From Zygnema cylindricum (Eukaryota; Streptophyta; Zygnematophyceae; Zygnematales; Zygnemataceae): 15,676 bases of DNA. The notes below the pieces were generated by a model. The model did no database searches. It saw only the letters and a list, made by a program, of their open reading frames with translations, and was not told where the DNA came from. The stretch is taken from NCBI GenBank assembly GCA_037447655.1, contig JBBHKE010003409.1, positions 466,333 to 482,008 of the forward strand. The letters run 5' to 3'. A program made the position numbers and the translations under genes. This document shows, in pieces, positions 1 through 8,502 of the stretch; position 1 is the stretch's first letter, and each line of letters starts with the position of its first letter.

Positions 1-266
1 CTTACACCGGCCGTAAACAAGGGTGGTGGTACTCTTCAAAAGGAGGGAGAGATGAGGAATGGTGGCTCCCGAGGTGGTGTAAGTATACAGATAGTAAGAG
101 AGGGTGGGTAGGAACGAAGAGGTGGAAGGTCCTTTGAGGAGGCAGATAGAGAGGGAGGAAAACTTCTCATGGTGGTGGGAACAAATGCCGGCCACATTCA
201 CTTAACTTCGTAAGTCTTATTTGAGGGACTTTTTTCAGTATTTTCGAAGGATGAAGACTTTTATTT

Positions 267-450
267 TGGGGACTTTCATATCGACCCACCAGAATCGTCG
301 TTATCAAACCAAAATTTGAAACGAAGCTACGCGAAAGAAAATCTCAACAGCCTTAAAAGACAAATTTGGAAAAGTTTTCAGAACCCTACATTTTTTAGAC
401 TGAACGATTAAGCGAGCAAAATGGCATTTCCATGACAGCTTTACAAGTTC

Positions 451-534
<84 letters not shown>

Positions 535-687
535 TATATGTCATTTTGCTTGCTGTACCGTTTAGCTTAAAAAAAATTATGTCTTAAAGACATTTTCAAA
601 TTTGTCCTTAAGTTCGTTGTCGCGTAGTTCCTTTTCAGGTTTTGGCTGGACATTGAAGGTTCTGGTCGGGCTATATGAAAGTCCCCA
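267..687. repeat. Imperfect inverted repeat (foldback) flanking an AT microsatellite
   Basis: The left arm (267-431) begins TGGGGACTTTCATAT and the right arm (538-687) ends ATATGAAAGTCCCCA. Further paired blocks are CTACGCGA with its complement TCGCGTAG, GACAAATTTG with CAAATTTGTC, and GCAAAATGGCAT with ATGTCATTTTGC, in matching order. The arms pair over about 150 bp, by eye at 70-75 %. The loop holds (AT)39, which is itself self-complementary. It resembles a foldback-type non-autonomous transposon; no clear target duplication is seen. Confidence 0.8.
453..530. repeat. (AT)39 dinucleotide microsatellite
   Basis: There is an uninterrupted AT run of 78 bp at 453-530, then one slip and four more AT units at 532-539. 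It sits in the loop of the foldback structure at 267-687. The true length may be longer or shorter than shown, because such arrays are hard to sequence. Confidence 0.97.
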
Positions 688-714
688 TCATTTGAGGTTT
701 AAAAAAAAAAAAGT

Positions 715-1060
715 TGTTTTGAGTATTTAAATTTTTTGAAATTGTTTTTAATTCATTGAAGTATCTCTGGTGTGTTTCAAGTATGTTAAATATTGTTGAA
801 GTATTCGAAATGTTTGAAGTGTTTAAAGTATTTTTGTGAAATTTTTGAAATATTGTAGGTATTTTAATATTTCAGTATTTTTCCATTATTTTTGGAGTCT
901 GAATCAGTTTATTATGAGACCTTAAAGTTTTTTTCTTTCAAGTTTTTTGAGTAGTTAAAGTATTGTTTTGATTATTTGAAGTATGTTAAAGCATGTTACG
1001 TGTTTTCAGTATTTTTAAGTGTTTTACTATTTGAATTACTTCGATTTTAAGTGTTGTAGT
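715..1060. repeat. Degenerate AT-rich short tandem array (TTGAAGTATT-like)
   Basis: Words of the type TTGAAGTATT, TTTAAAGTATT, TTGAAATATT and TTTCAAGTATG recur every 10-13 bp with many changes. This looks like an old slippage array on the + strand in probable intron sequence. Confidence 0.6.
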
Positions 1061-1140
1061 TAAGAATTGAGAAAAAAAAAATCTGAATCATGGAGAAAAG
1101 AACAGGTTGAGAATTGCCCAACACTTTATTGCCAATATTT

Positions 1141-1600
1141 ATACATATAAATACTAACATACATACCAGCATTCATACCAACATTCTGATATAATTTGAA
1201 CATTTGGTATTAACATTAAATTCAACATTAATATCAACATTAATACTAACATGGGTACCACCATCAATACTAGCATCAATACTAACATTGATAGTAATAT
1301 TCTACCAACATTGATACCAACTTTAATGCCAACATCAATACTAACATTGACACCAACATTGATACCAGCATTTATACCAACTTAAACACAAACATTTGTA
1401 CTAACATCATACCAATATTAATATCAACATGAATACCACCGTAATATTGGCATCAATACTAAGACTAATACCAGTGTCGACGCCAACGTTAATAGTAACA
1501 TTGATACCAACGTTTATACTAACATCAAGGCTAACATCAACGTTAACCATCAATGCCAAATGCCAAATGCCAACATCAATACCTGGGTTAATATTAATTA
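1141..1600. repeat. Degenerate 12-bp minisatellite (consensus near AACATYRATACC)
   Basis: About 35 units follow one another, for example AACATTGATACC, AACATCAATACT, AACATTGACACC and AACGTTTATACT, with phase shifts of one base in places and two copies of AAATGCC near the end. The unit is a multiple of three, so long open frames arise by chance; the array ends less than 100 bp before the sialidase exon. Confidence 0.9.
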
Positions 1601-1686
1601 CTCTTCTACTCTAATAATGATTAATATTGTGGCTACATGTGATTTTGTTTTCCTTTTAATTCCGTTGGCGGGTTTTTGTGGATTAG

Positions 1687-2098
1687 GTCAAAAAATATGG
1701 GCGCCACATGGGATCCTCTTGTGGCTGTGGATTTACTTGACCCTGGACTTCAAGGAACAAAACCACATGCTCTCCGATTGGCCGATAATTTGCTGGCAAT
1801 TGCTTATAATAACATGCATTTTCGAACTCAACAATTGCCGGAATACGAAGGGGCGTATTCGAATTTATTTGTCGCTATGTCAAGTGACGATGGTAACACT
1901 TGGATGAAAGTCGCGAGGTTGGAAGACGAAATTGAGAGAGGATTACAAAGTAGAAGTCCGACTATGGTACAATATGGATGTCAACTTTACGTTATTTACA
2001 CCAAAACGTACGGACGAGATTTTTTGAAAGATGCGGAAGGGAGAGGAACGGTCCTCGGTGTGAAATTGGCAAAAATTAACTTAAGGCTCTTAAATTGA
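1687..2098 (+). CDS. Last exon of a sialidase-family (BNR/Asp-box repeat) protein, 3' part only
   Basis: An acceptor AG at 1685-1686 opens an exon whose first base completes a codon from the previous exon; it then reads 136 residues to a TGA at 2096-2098. Two Asp-boxes (SxDxGxTW) are visible: SKNMGATW at 1688-1711, with Asn for Asp, and SSDDGNTW at 1880-1903. Between them, PHALRLADNLLAIAYNN fits the 'RLADGRLLLVYN' strand typical of BNR_2-type sialidase domains, and KVARLEDE plus LYVIYTKTY fit the following blades. It is therefore the C-terminal part of a six-bladed propeller of the sialidase/neuraminidase superfamily. Family members cut or bind glycans, but substrate and activity cannot be judged because the N-terminal blades and most catalytic residues lie outside the window. 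I did not find the previous exon. A decayed gene fragment is possible, though this exon has no break. Confidence 0.75.
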
Positions 2099-3060
2099 TG
2101 CGGAAATCGAAAGGTGAGAGGTTAATTGATGAATTGAAAAAGAGTTTAGAATGAAAGTTTTTCAAGTCTTATTTGTTTTGCCCAACAATTGTTCATATAA
2201 AATTGTTTGATTGTTTTGACCTATTTTGACCGATTTTGGTTGATGTGGATTTGGGAGGAGAAAAAAAGGATTGTTGATTCAAGTTTTTTTTTAGACTGTA
2301 GAAAAATTCAAATTGTATAGCAACATTTTTTTTTTCCCACGGTTCAGAAAATTCTGTTCCTGGAGCGAAATGGAGATAAAAAAAAAAAATCGATTTATTT
2401 TGCTCCTGACATTACTTAAGCCGGGGTCAATTCTCAAGTGTTGTGTATCCTAAAGTGTCTGTTTCTTCTTTTTTTTTTTTTCGTACTGACTACTTTTTCT
2501 TTGATGGATTACCTGTTGCACCGTTTCACGTTTGAAGTCATTATTTTGTGATTTTTGAGGATGCTTGCGAAAATGTCGAAAACCTTTTTTTCTTCTTTTT
2601 ATGTGATGAAATAGGGCTCTAAATGTACGTTTGAATTTAGATTGGTTTATTAGTGTGCAAGTTTGTCACATGGAAAATTTGTCGTACATAATATACTCTG
2701 TTTCACGACCGTAGAGTTTAGGTGGAAAATGAGTAGGCCACGTGGAAAGAAATCGTTTATTCATTGTATCATTTGTCAGTTTTCCTCCGTCCTGTACCCT
2801 TGTTTGCAAAAATGGACCAAATTACAGTTAGCCATTACTCAAATAGGTGGACGTTTTGTGCTATTTTATCGGGAAGTCAAAGGCGTTAAGCTTTGTAAGT
2901 TTGGATCTACCCTTGGTTTTTTTCTTAAGGTAAGAAACGGAAAGGTAACATTCTTGCCTTTCAATTGTGACGCGGTGTCACTATTGAAAATAGGAAACCT
3001 ATGTGATGAAAAAAAGTACGACTGACCAAAAAATATCTAACCCTAATAAGGATGGGCATG
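2099..3060. other. Spacer and 3' flank of the sialidase-family gene
   Basis: T-rich, with several poly-T and poly-A runs (about 2281-2340, 2377-2390, 2470-2481). It should hold the 3' UTR and polyadenylation region of the upstream gene, but I see no AATAAA and no recognisable protein. A 120-codon open frame at 2663-3025 resembles no family I know. Confidence 0.5.
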
Positions 3061-3410
3061 TAGTGTTATGTATCGGTAGCTTCTTGCTGATAATGTATTT
3101 GCTTTTATTTCTAATCTACCGACAATCGATCTATAAGGAGAATAAGGAGAATATTGTGATATTTTTCGTTATATTGGTCCAATATGCTGACAGAAAATTA
3201 TTGCAAAATCTGATTTGGTTTTAAGTGGTGTTGTAAGTTGGTAGCCGTTTGCCGACAACCGATATGTACCTTTTTTCGACCTACCGATAATTGATATATC
3301 GTTTCGATATATCGACAAGATGAATTGCCAATATATCAGGAAGAAAACTCGATAGTTATCGACCGATAATTATCCCTATTAAAGGAAATTTACCGACACA
3401 CAACACTACA
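3061..3410. mobile_element. TATCG/CGATA-rich TIR element, copy 1 (possibly two nested copies)
   Basis: The left end TAGTGTTATGTATCGGTA (3061) is the inverted match of the right end TACCGACACACAACACTA (3391-3408). A second left-type end, GGTGTTGTAAGTTGGTAG, begins near 3229, so either a 180-bp element (3229-3410) lies inside or beside an older one, or ends have been duplicated. The inside is full of CGATA and TATCG words, including GATATATCGTTTCGATATATC. The ends beginning TAGTG resemble hAT-type termini, but no 8-bp target duplication is seen. No transposase is present. Confidence 0.65.
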
Positions 3411-3510
3411 GGAAAGCATGCATATTAGTGTTAAGTAACCAGATTGATATAAATTGACCTTCATAGTAGTCTTTATAAGAACCTCTATTATTGTCAATGT
3501 TACTTAATAG

Positions 3511-3888
3511 TAGTGTCGTGTCTTGGGTGAAAATTTATCGCGATAAATTCGATATTCGTTATATCGAATATCGAACGGGTAGAGGCCTCGGATATATTGC
3601 TCCGGGACCAACAAAATTATCCGATATATTTGGTAAGAGGTGTGGTCCGTACAGTTTTGGCACAGTCAATAGTACGGAATATCCGCCTCCACTGAGAGCG
3701 CGCCACGAGGCTGGGGGGTGCTTTTGAAAAAAAATCACTAAACATCACTTCGGTGTATCGTGATAAAAATTTATCGAACTATCGGCCGATATATTGGCTA
3801 AATATCCCGATATAGTTCTTCACGATTATCGGGTACTCAAAATTAGGTACATATCGAATATCGGCAAGGGGACTTCGATACACAAAAC
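3511..3888. mobile_element. TATCG/CGATA-rich TIR element, copy 2
   Basis: It starts TAGTGTCGTGTCTTGGG and ends CTTCGATACACAAAACTA, the inverted counterpart. The left interior TTATCGCGATAA followed by CTCCGGGACCAACAAA matches the copy at 14637 (TTATCGCGATAA, CTCCGAGACCAACAAA). The right end, with ACATATCGAATATCGGCAAG, matches ACATATCGACTATCGGCAAA at 15069. About 375 bp, non-coding and non-autonomous. Confidence 0.7.
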
Positions 3889-3977
3889 TACACCGCCAAT
3901 CGCTATTAGAGTAAAGCAATAAATAGCGTAAAAACAAAATTAGTGTTATTAACGCTAAGAGTGAAGTTCCATTAGGA

Positions 3978-4011
3978 CATTCTGTAATTGTACGGCCAAC
4001 ATTACAGAATG
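3978..4011. repeat. Short perfect hairpin between two direct repeats
   Basis: CATTCTGTAAT (3978-3988) and ATTACAGAATG (4001-4011) form an 11-bp perfect stem with a 12-nt loop. It is bracketed by direct copies of GAAGTTCCATT at 3963-3973 and 4025-4035, and an inverted copy of that word lies at 4676-4686. Confidence 0.8.
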
Positions 4012-4459
4012 CTACAATTTGAACGAAGTTCCATTGCGCAGTGTAATCCACGTGTTCACAATTTAGTGGTACCACGTGAGTTAAGATGGGATATTGAAAA
4101 TCGTCAATGATTTTCACACCGACCAAAAATCCTCATTTGCGTACCATGTACGTGTGTACCAGGTCATCGTTCAACACAACTTCTGTACTCTTTGTGTACT
4201 CTTTGTAGACGCCTTTTCAGATGCCACCTCATTTTTTTAGGGTTTCTGCTTTTCGCGTGACGAATGATCATTTCCAGAAATAGTGTGACAAATGGGCGCT
4301 AACACAAATAGCGTGACGAAAGTACGTTACGGCATTTCGTTTGTATTTTTTGTTGGAATTTTGAATGCGTATATCGTGTGCGAGATTTTTCTGATTTACG
4401 TTGGTTGTCATCTTGACACGTATGCTTATTATCCAACGTGTCGCGGCTCAAAAAATTCG

Positions 4460-4499
4460 GTAATTGGTGATGTACCTCGCGAGGTACATCACCAATTAC
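4460..4499. repeat. Perfect 40-bp palindrome with no spacer
   Basis: The sequence from 4460 (GTAATTGGTGATG) to 4499 (CATCACCAATTAC) is exactly self-complementary, with its centre between 4479 and 4480 in CTCGCGAG. The pairing stops sharply at both ends. A smaller hairpin, CGAAGC-GAAT-GCTTCG (4509-4524), follows 9 bp later. Confidence 0.97.
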
Positions 4500-5135
4500 A
4501 TAAACTTTCGAAGCGAATGCTTCGCGAAAAAAAATTCAACGGTCATTGTTAACTCCCAGACTTTTGGAGAATATTGGCAAGATTCTCTGCAATGTTGTTT
4601 TTCGTATAAAAACAAAATAAGAAGTACGGCGTAGTACGGAGAGGTCTGAATTTCTGTAAACCTCACTTTTCGTCTAATGGAACTTCACCCTAATTGAGAA
4701 AAACAAAATCCAAAAAAAACATATGTACTAATTAATCACTAACTCTAATTTGGATTTTTTCTAATAATAAATGCCCGCCGTAATGATGTCTACATCGATA
4801 TATGTATCCGTACAAAAATCTGACAATTTGTACGCCAAATCTGAATATTCGAGTTTGTGTCTCTTTTTCCTGTGCACATTCACATGCGTGCGCAATTACA
4901 TTAAATGACTTTTTGTACATTTTTATTTCAAAAAGTACATTTTGGTACGAAAAAAACTGTCCGTACACCACACTATAAGCATTGCAGTGTACTTCCGTTA
5001 TTAACGCTAATTATAAAAAGAGCCTTAAAAGGCGTAAAAGAAAAAAGGGAATTATGGATTGTATTTCAGGTTTTTTTTTTTTTTTTAAAGGGCACTGAAT
5101 TAGCGTTATTTGCTCTAATATTGGTACAAACAAAG

Positions 5136-5393
5136 TACCGTTGAGTATAAATTTGGCGGTCAATCAGTGGGACATCTTTGACGTTCATAATATTGTTTCA
5201 ATCGCTTAAATTGTTGCCGCGCTTGCGAACGTTGACCGTCATAATAAAATTAGCAATTCACACGGCCGACGAGCGTTTACGGTAACAAAACTGCGACGAC
5301 CACATGTAAATAAAATGGTTGCAGACAGTAACTTTTTGTCGTTATGTGAGCTCCACGGTGAGAGCACTTAGCCGCACAATTGAAATTGAATCG
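5136..5393. repeat. Unnamed dispersed repeat, copy A
   Basis: Collinear with 14277-14545 over about 260 bp at roughly 75 % identity by eye. Shared blocks in order are TACCGTTGAGT, CGGTCAATCA, TTGCCGCGCTTG, GTCATAATAAAAT, TTCACACGGCC, ACCACATGTAAATAAAA, GTGAGAGCAC, CTTAGCCGC and TTGAAATT. I see no terminal inverted repeats, poly-A tail or coding sequence, so the class is unknown. Confidence 0.85.
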
Positions 5394-5415
5394 TCTAAGT
5401 GTTACATTGAACTTA

Positions 5416-6195
5416 GGGTATGTCCCCATGTACTGCTATCTTAGCGAACCTACTTTGTATTTTAGCGCGGATCCGCCGGACCCGGTTTTGAAGTGTCCCT
5501 ATGTCTATAAGGACGAAATCGCAACTTACGCTTGTGACGATTGTATACGTCGACGATATCTGTGACGGTTGTCAACGTCTACAATCTGTGGTCGCACGTT
5601 ATTTTTTGGAACTTTTTTGTGACGTCGCATGTCTTATCGTGACATTGTAGACGTACCGCATTCCAATCTGGCAGTTTTACGGTTGAAGAAGATGCGTTTT
5701 GCCCTTCGCGTCGCTTGTCCGCTCGAGGTGAAATGGCATCAGAATTTGAACACCCTTGCAAATAAAAAATCCGTACTGGACGAAAATGGACAAAATCAAA
5801 CAATCTGTGTATGTCTTTTCGTCTTATTATAACGCAAACGGACAGAACATAGCGAACTATGTACTTTTTTTTGTCCTTGGAAATCGTATTTTTTTTTTCG
5901 AAATTTAAGGCACGTGCGAAAAAATGTTCCTATTTGTCAATCGAAAAAACCTAATTTTAAATCACATTGCGCATGTGTTTTAAACAAAGGTTTGAAGATG
6001 ACGTTTTTTGTCGTAGAAGTGGGTCGAAAAGCACAAGACGACAAATTTTTGTACATCCTAAGTTCAAGGATGACGCAAATTGTACTCTACAAATTTGCGA
6101 TTCCTTCGTACGGTTGCAACTTAGGCAGTACGACGCTAAGTTTTACGGCAAAACGACATAAAAAAACCCTTACTTATGCACATGGGGACACACCC
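5416..6195. mobile_element. TA-flanked 780-bp TIR element, non-autonomous
   Basis: The left end GGGTATGTCCCCATGT (5416) and the right end ACATGGGGACACACCC (ending 6195) are inverted copies with one mismatch, and TA flanks each side (5414-5415 and 6196-6197). A TA target site fits Tc1/mariner or Stowaway-type insertion. Inside are repeated TGTGACG(A/G)TTGT words (5532 and 5563) and many CG dinucleotides, but no transposase motif in any frame. Confidence 0.65.
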
Positions 6196-6198
6196 TAA

Positions 6199-7601
6199 CT
6201 CGTTTTTTGAAATGTGTGTCCCTTTGTCCACACGGTCCACAACGCGGGCCAAAATTTAAGAAACCTAGGTTTATTTATGCCAACAGCAATTACTGCAGTT
6301 TACCCTAACAGCGATTCACGGTATACCCTTCTCCGCTGATGGAAACTTGGCGCAAGTGCCGGAATTGTATTCTTCTATGGTTGACTTTCCAGTTCACTAA
6401 TTTCTACACAAAACGTATTGCCTTCAAAACCTTTATTGCTACAATATAGTGTTGTTCTGGCATTTAATTTCTCTATCGATGTGCATTTCAACCCTAAATT
6501 TTAATCTAGTTTTGTTAAACTCGTAGTAAACGGGTTCTGAACGTACAGGATAAAAAAAAACGTAAATACGCACACTTTACGCGGGTACTACAGTTCAGTA
6601 TTCGCACGATAAACTTATGCTTGCGATGCAGTGACAGCTAACCGTTGACAGATTTACAGCAGCACACATGTAACCTCTCATATGAACGGAACTACAGCCG
6701 CACAGTGGAATACCCATACAAGCGACCGTACGCATGGAATAAAAAACATAAAATTGACCTCTTGGTTGGATTGGCCTTCTAGTACACTCCAAACCGTACA
6801 AAGGCTCCCGCAGGACCGTCTCTCCGTACTCTCGCTCGGCTAATACAGTACAGTACTGTACTGTACTGTAGCTGCCAAACCCCCGCCGCCCTAGCCATCA
6901 ATGCAGCCGGCTTCAGAGTTCAGACGGATGAGCTCACTAGACAGCTCACCCGCTGCCGGCCGGCTGGGATCTGCGGCGAGATGCGTAACGACAAAAAATG
7001 TTCCCTCAGTTGATGTGGAATGATGCTTTTTACTGGCCAGCGAAAATGCTGTACGACAGGACATCAAATCCTGCACCATACGGTCGTATCAACCATGGAA
7101 AGTGCGTGAGTGCGATACGTTTGCCATCGTAGTGCATTTTCCCGCAACACGACAAGAGTTGGGGCAAAAAGTCCAAAATACGCACTTGAATCGTCGCGAA
7201 CATGGGGATTTATGCACTATATGACGTCATTAAAAACTTCGACATTTGGTTATCCAAACCTCGTGTACGGAGAATCAGAGTCTGCACTAAACGTCAAGAT
7301 GTTACAATCAAAACGAGCCAGTAGCACATGCGGCTCTATTGGCGACTTCTGACCATCGTAGACCGCTCTGCGCCATAGAAGAGCGACACGTTTTTTTTGA
7401 GCCACAAAAATTGTGAATCTTTGCGTTCCACGTAATGTGAACAATACTGCAGTTACTCCGGCCGTTACCGTAGGCCGTACCGTAGGTCTTCTAGGGCATC
7501 CTGCTGACTTGGCGCCTCTCAAGATTCTGTCCACCTCGGAATTTTCTAGAAACGGAACGCCATTGACCGCACGACTGTCAAGGATCTGACATTGGAATCA
7601 T
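6199..7601. other. Gene-free stretch with a GTAC palindrome cluster and a CRE-like site
   Basis: No recognisable gene. It contains a lone right-type end of the CACCGCGAATCGC family (6303-6327, CCCTAACAGCGATTCACGG) with no partner found, the GTAC cluster at 6844-6870, GC-rich sequence at about 6870-6990, and a palindromic bZIP-type site ATGACGTCAT at 7221-7230. Open frames of 60-95 codons here show no family features. Confidence 0.5.
6844..6870. repeat. GTAC palindromic repeat, short cluster
   Basis: Four GTAC cores occur in 27 bp; 6844-6865 is a perfect 22-bp palindrome made of TACAGTACAGT and its complement. The same word family returns at 9033-9072 upstream of the bZIP gene. Confidence 0.9.
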
Positions 7602-7603
7602 TA

Positions 7604-7795
7604 CCACCGCGAATCGCTACTAGGGTTAATGTTTTTTTTGCCACTTAAAACATTTTTCTTCGTACACACTCATCGGATTGTGGATCTGACGGTTGCGATT
7701 GAAAGTTAACATTCTCAGCTTCCGATTGGCGGTCTTAAATTAAAATTCGGACTAGTGTGTACGGAGAAAATATGTTCTAATAGCGATTCGCGGTG
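7604..7795. mobile_element. MITE with about 50-bp inverted arms, CACCGCGAATCGC family
   Basis: The left end reads CACCGCGAATCGCTACTAG and the right end is the complement of CACCGCGAATCGCTATTAG. Inner arms also pair (TTTTCTTCGTACACACT with AGTGTGTACGGAGAAAA), with about 25 bp extra on the left side. TA flanks at 7602-7603 and 7796-7797 suggest a TA target duplication. Non-coding, about 192 bp. Confidence 0.8.
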
Positions 7796-7797
7796 TA

Positions 7798-8248
7798 CTG
7801 GACTAGGTGACGAGGAAGTATTTGACTTTATGATTTGCAAAGATTTGCAAAGATTCATGTAAAAAGATTCATACCTCTGTATGACGGCTAGCGACATAGC
7901 ATTAAATTTTTGAGCCAGGTGTCGCTAAAATTACGGGGAGTTTGCGCAAAAGAACGCGTAGGGTTTGACGATGGCGACAAAAGCTTGGACCGAAACTTGT
8001 GGAACTAATCGAAACGTTTTAGTGGATGTCGGTCGTGGAAACTATGCGGGATTGGTTGGTTTGGTTGACTAACTCCACAGCTTTGTCTACCGTACGATGA
8101 TTTTCAAATTTCATGACAAAGTGTGACCTTAGTCACTTCTTGTATTTACCCGCGTGGAAGATTTTGTCGTATCAATGCCGACATGAGCATGTACAGGTGG
8201 CATTTTCGGCCACACTTCCGTACAAAACATGAGTCCTGGGCCGCAAAC
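7798..8248. other. Spacer between two MITEs
   Basis: Nothing recognised. A 13-bp direct repeat, GCAAAGATTTGCA-like, is near 7837-7855, and a short tandem GATTGGTTGGTTTGGTTG lies near 8052-8070. Confidence 0.4.
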
Positions 8249-8250
8249 TA

Positions 8251-8467
8251 CACCGCCAATCGCTATTAGCGTGTAGGTTTGATTAGCGTATACTATTATT
8301 TAGCGTGGTGTACGCTAATTGGGAATTTGGAAATTTTGGAAGAAATCGACTACTCTAATTAGGAATTAGGGCTTTTTTTAAATAGTGTGGATAATTCTAT
8401 TTGATAATAAAAACAAAAAAAAGCGGGACGGGATTAGCGTACACAACGCTAATAGCGATTGGCGGTG
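8251..8467. mobile_element. 217-bp Stowaway-like MITE, CACCGCCAATCGC family
   Basis: The terminal inverted repeats are perfect over 22 bp (CACCGCCAATCGCTATTAGC and two more bases) at 8251-8272 and 8446-8467, with TA on both sides (8249-8250, 8468-8469). Subterminal GTGTACGCTAAT occurs on both sides in inverted order (about 8309 and 8433). Non-coding. The perfect ends suggest that this is the youngest copy in the window. Confidence 0.88.
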
Positions 8468-8483
8468 TAATTTCGTGTGATGT

Positions 8484-8502
8484 GATGACGCTATGATGAC
8501 GC
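8484..8502 (+). promoter_or_regulatory. Paired GATGACGC motifs, possible plant UPR element
   Basis: GATGACGC occurs at 8484-8491 and again at 8495-8502, 11 bp apart, just beyond the MITE and about 1 kb before the bZIP start codon. The word matches the first eight bases of the plant pUPRE-II element as I recall it (GATGACGCGTAC). Activity is not shown by sequence. Confidence 0.3.

Larger units (their letters stand above)
1..1686. other. Non-coding stretch, probably upstream intron of the sialidase-family gene
   Basis: No coding sequence is recognised here. It begins with about 200 bp of purine-rich sequence containing GTAAGT and GGTGG runs, then a foldback structure, two AT-rich degenerate arrays and a CTTTTAATTCC-type pyrimidine stretch before the acceptor at 1685-1686. 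Assigning it to an intron is inference from the acceptor and exon that follow. Confidence 0.5.
3891..5126. mobile_element. Candidate degraded element of the CACCGCCAATCGC family
   Basis: The left end at 3891, CACCGCCAATCGCTATTAG preceded by TA, is the same as that of the complete element at 8251. A plausible decayed right end is 5101-5124, whose complement reads CCAATATTAGAGCAAATAACGC. A nearer alternative right end is GCGCAGTGTA at 4036-4045. The span holds the perfect palindrome at 4460-4499, several inverted words and no coding sequence. The left end is firm; the extent is not. Confidence 0.4.

Noticed and set aside
1-78. Possible previous exon of the sialidase-family gene ending at GTAAGT (79)
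   Set aside because: The reading frame that would fit the phase of the exon at 1687 has stops at 14 and further on, and the other frame shows no sialidase-like sequence.
1429-1614. Open frames across the 12-bp minisatellite
   Set aside because: A repeat unit divisible by three with few stops makes open frames automatically. The frames end near the sialidase splice acceptor and are probably intronic.
2663-3025. 120-codon open frame in the spacer after the sialidase exon
   Set aside because: No recognisable motif, and its composition resembles translated AT-rich spacer. Not supported as a gene without transcript data.
4292-4552. 86-codon frame spanning the perfect palindrome
   Set aside because: The palindrome and AT-rich repeat DNA explain the open frame; the peptide shows no domain.
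5914-6198. Open frames inside the 780-bp TIR element as a transposase remnant
   Set aside because: No DDE-type spacing, zinc finger or helix-turn-helix signature could be seen; the frames overlap in different phases without similarity to a known family.
3061-8467. CRISPR array or prokaryotic mobile island
   Set aside because: The repeats are inverted-end elements with TA flanks in an intron-bearing eukaryotic genome, with no evenly spaced direct repeats and no bacterial genes.
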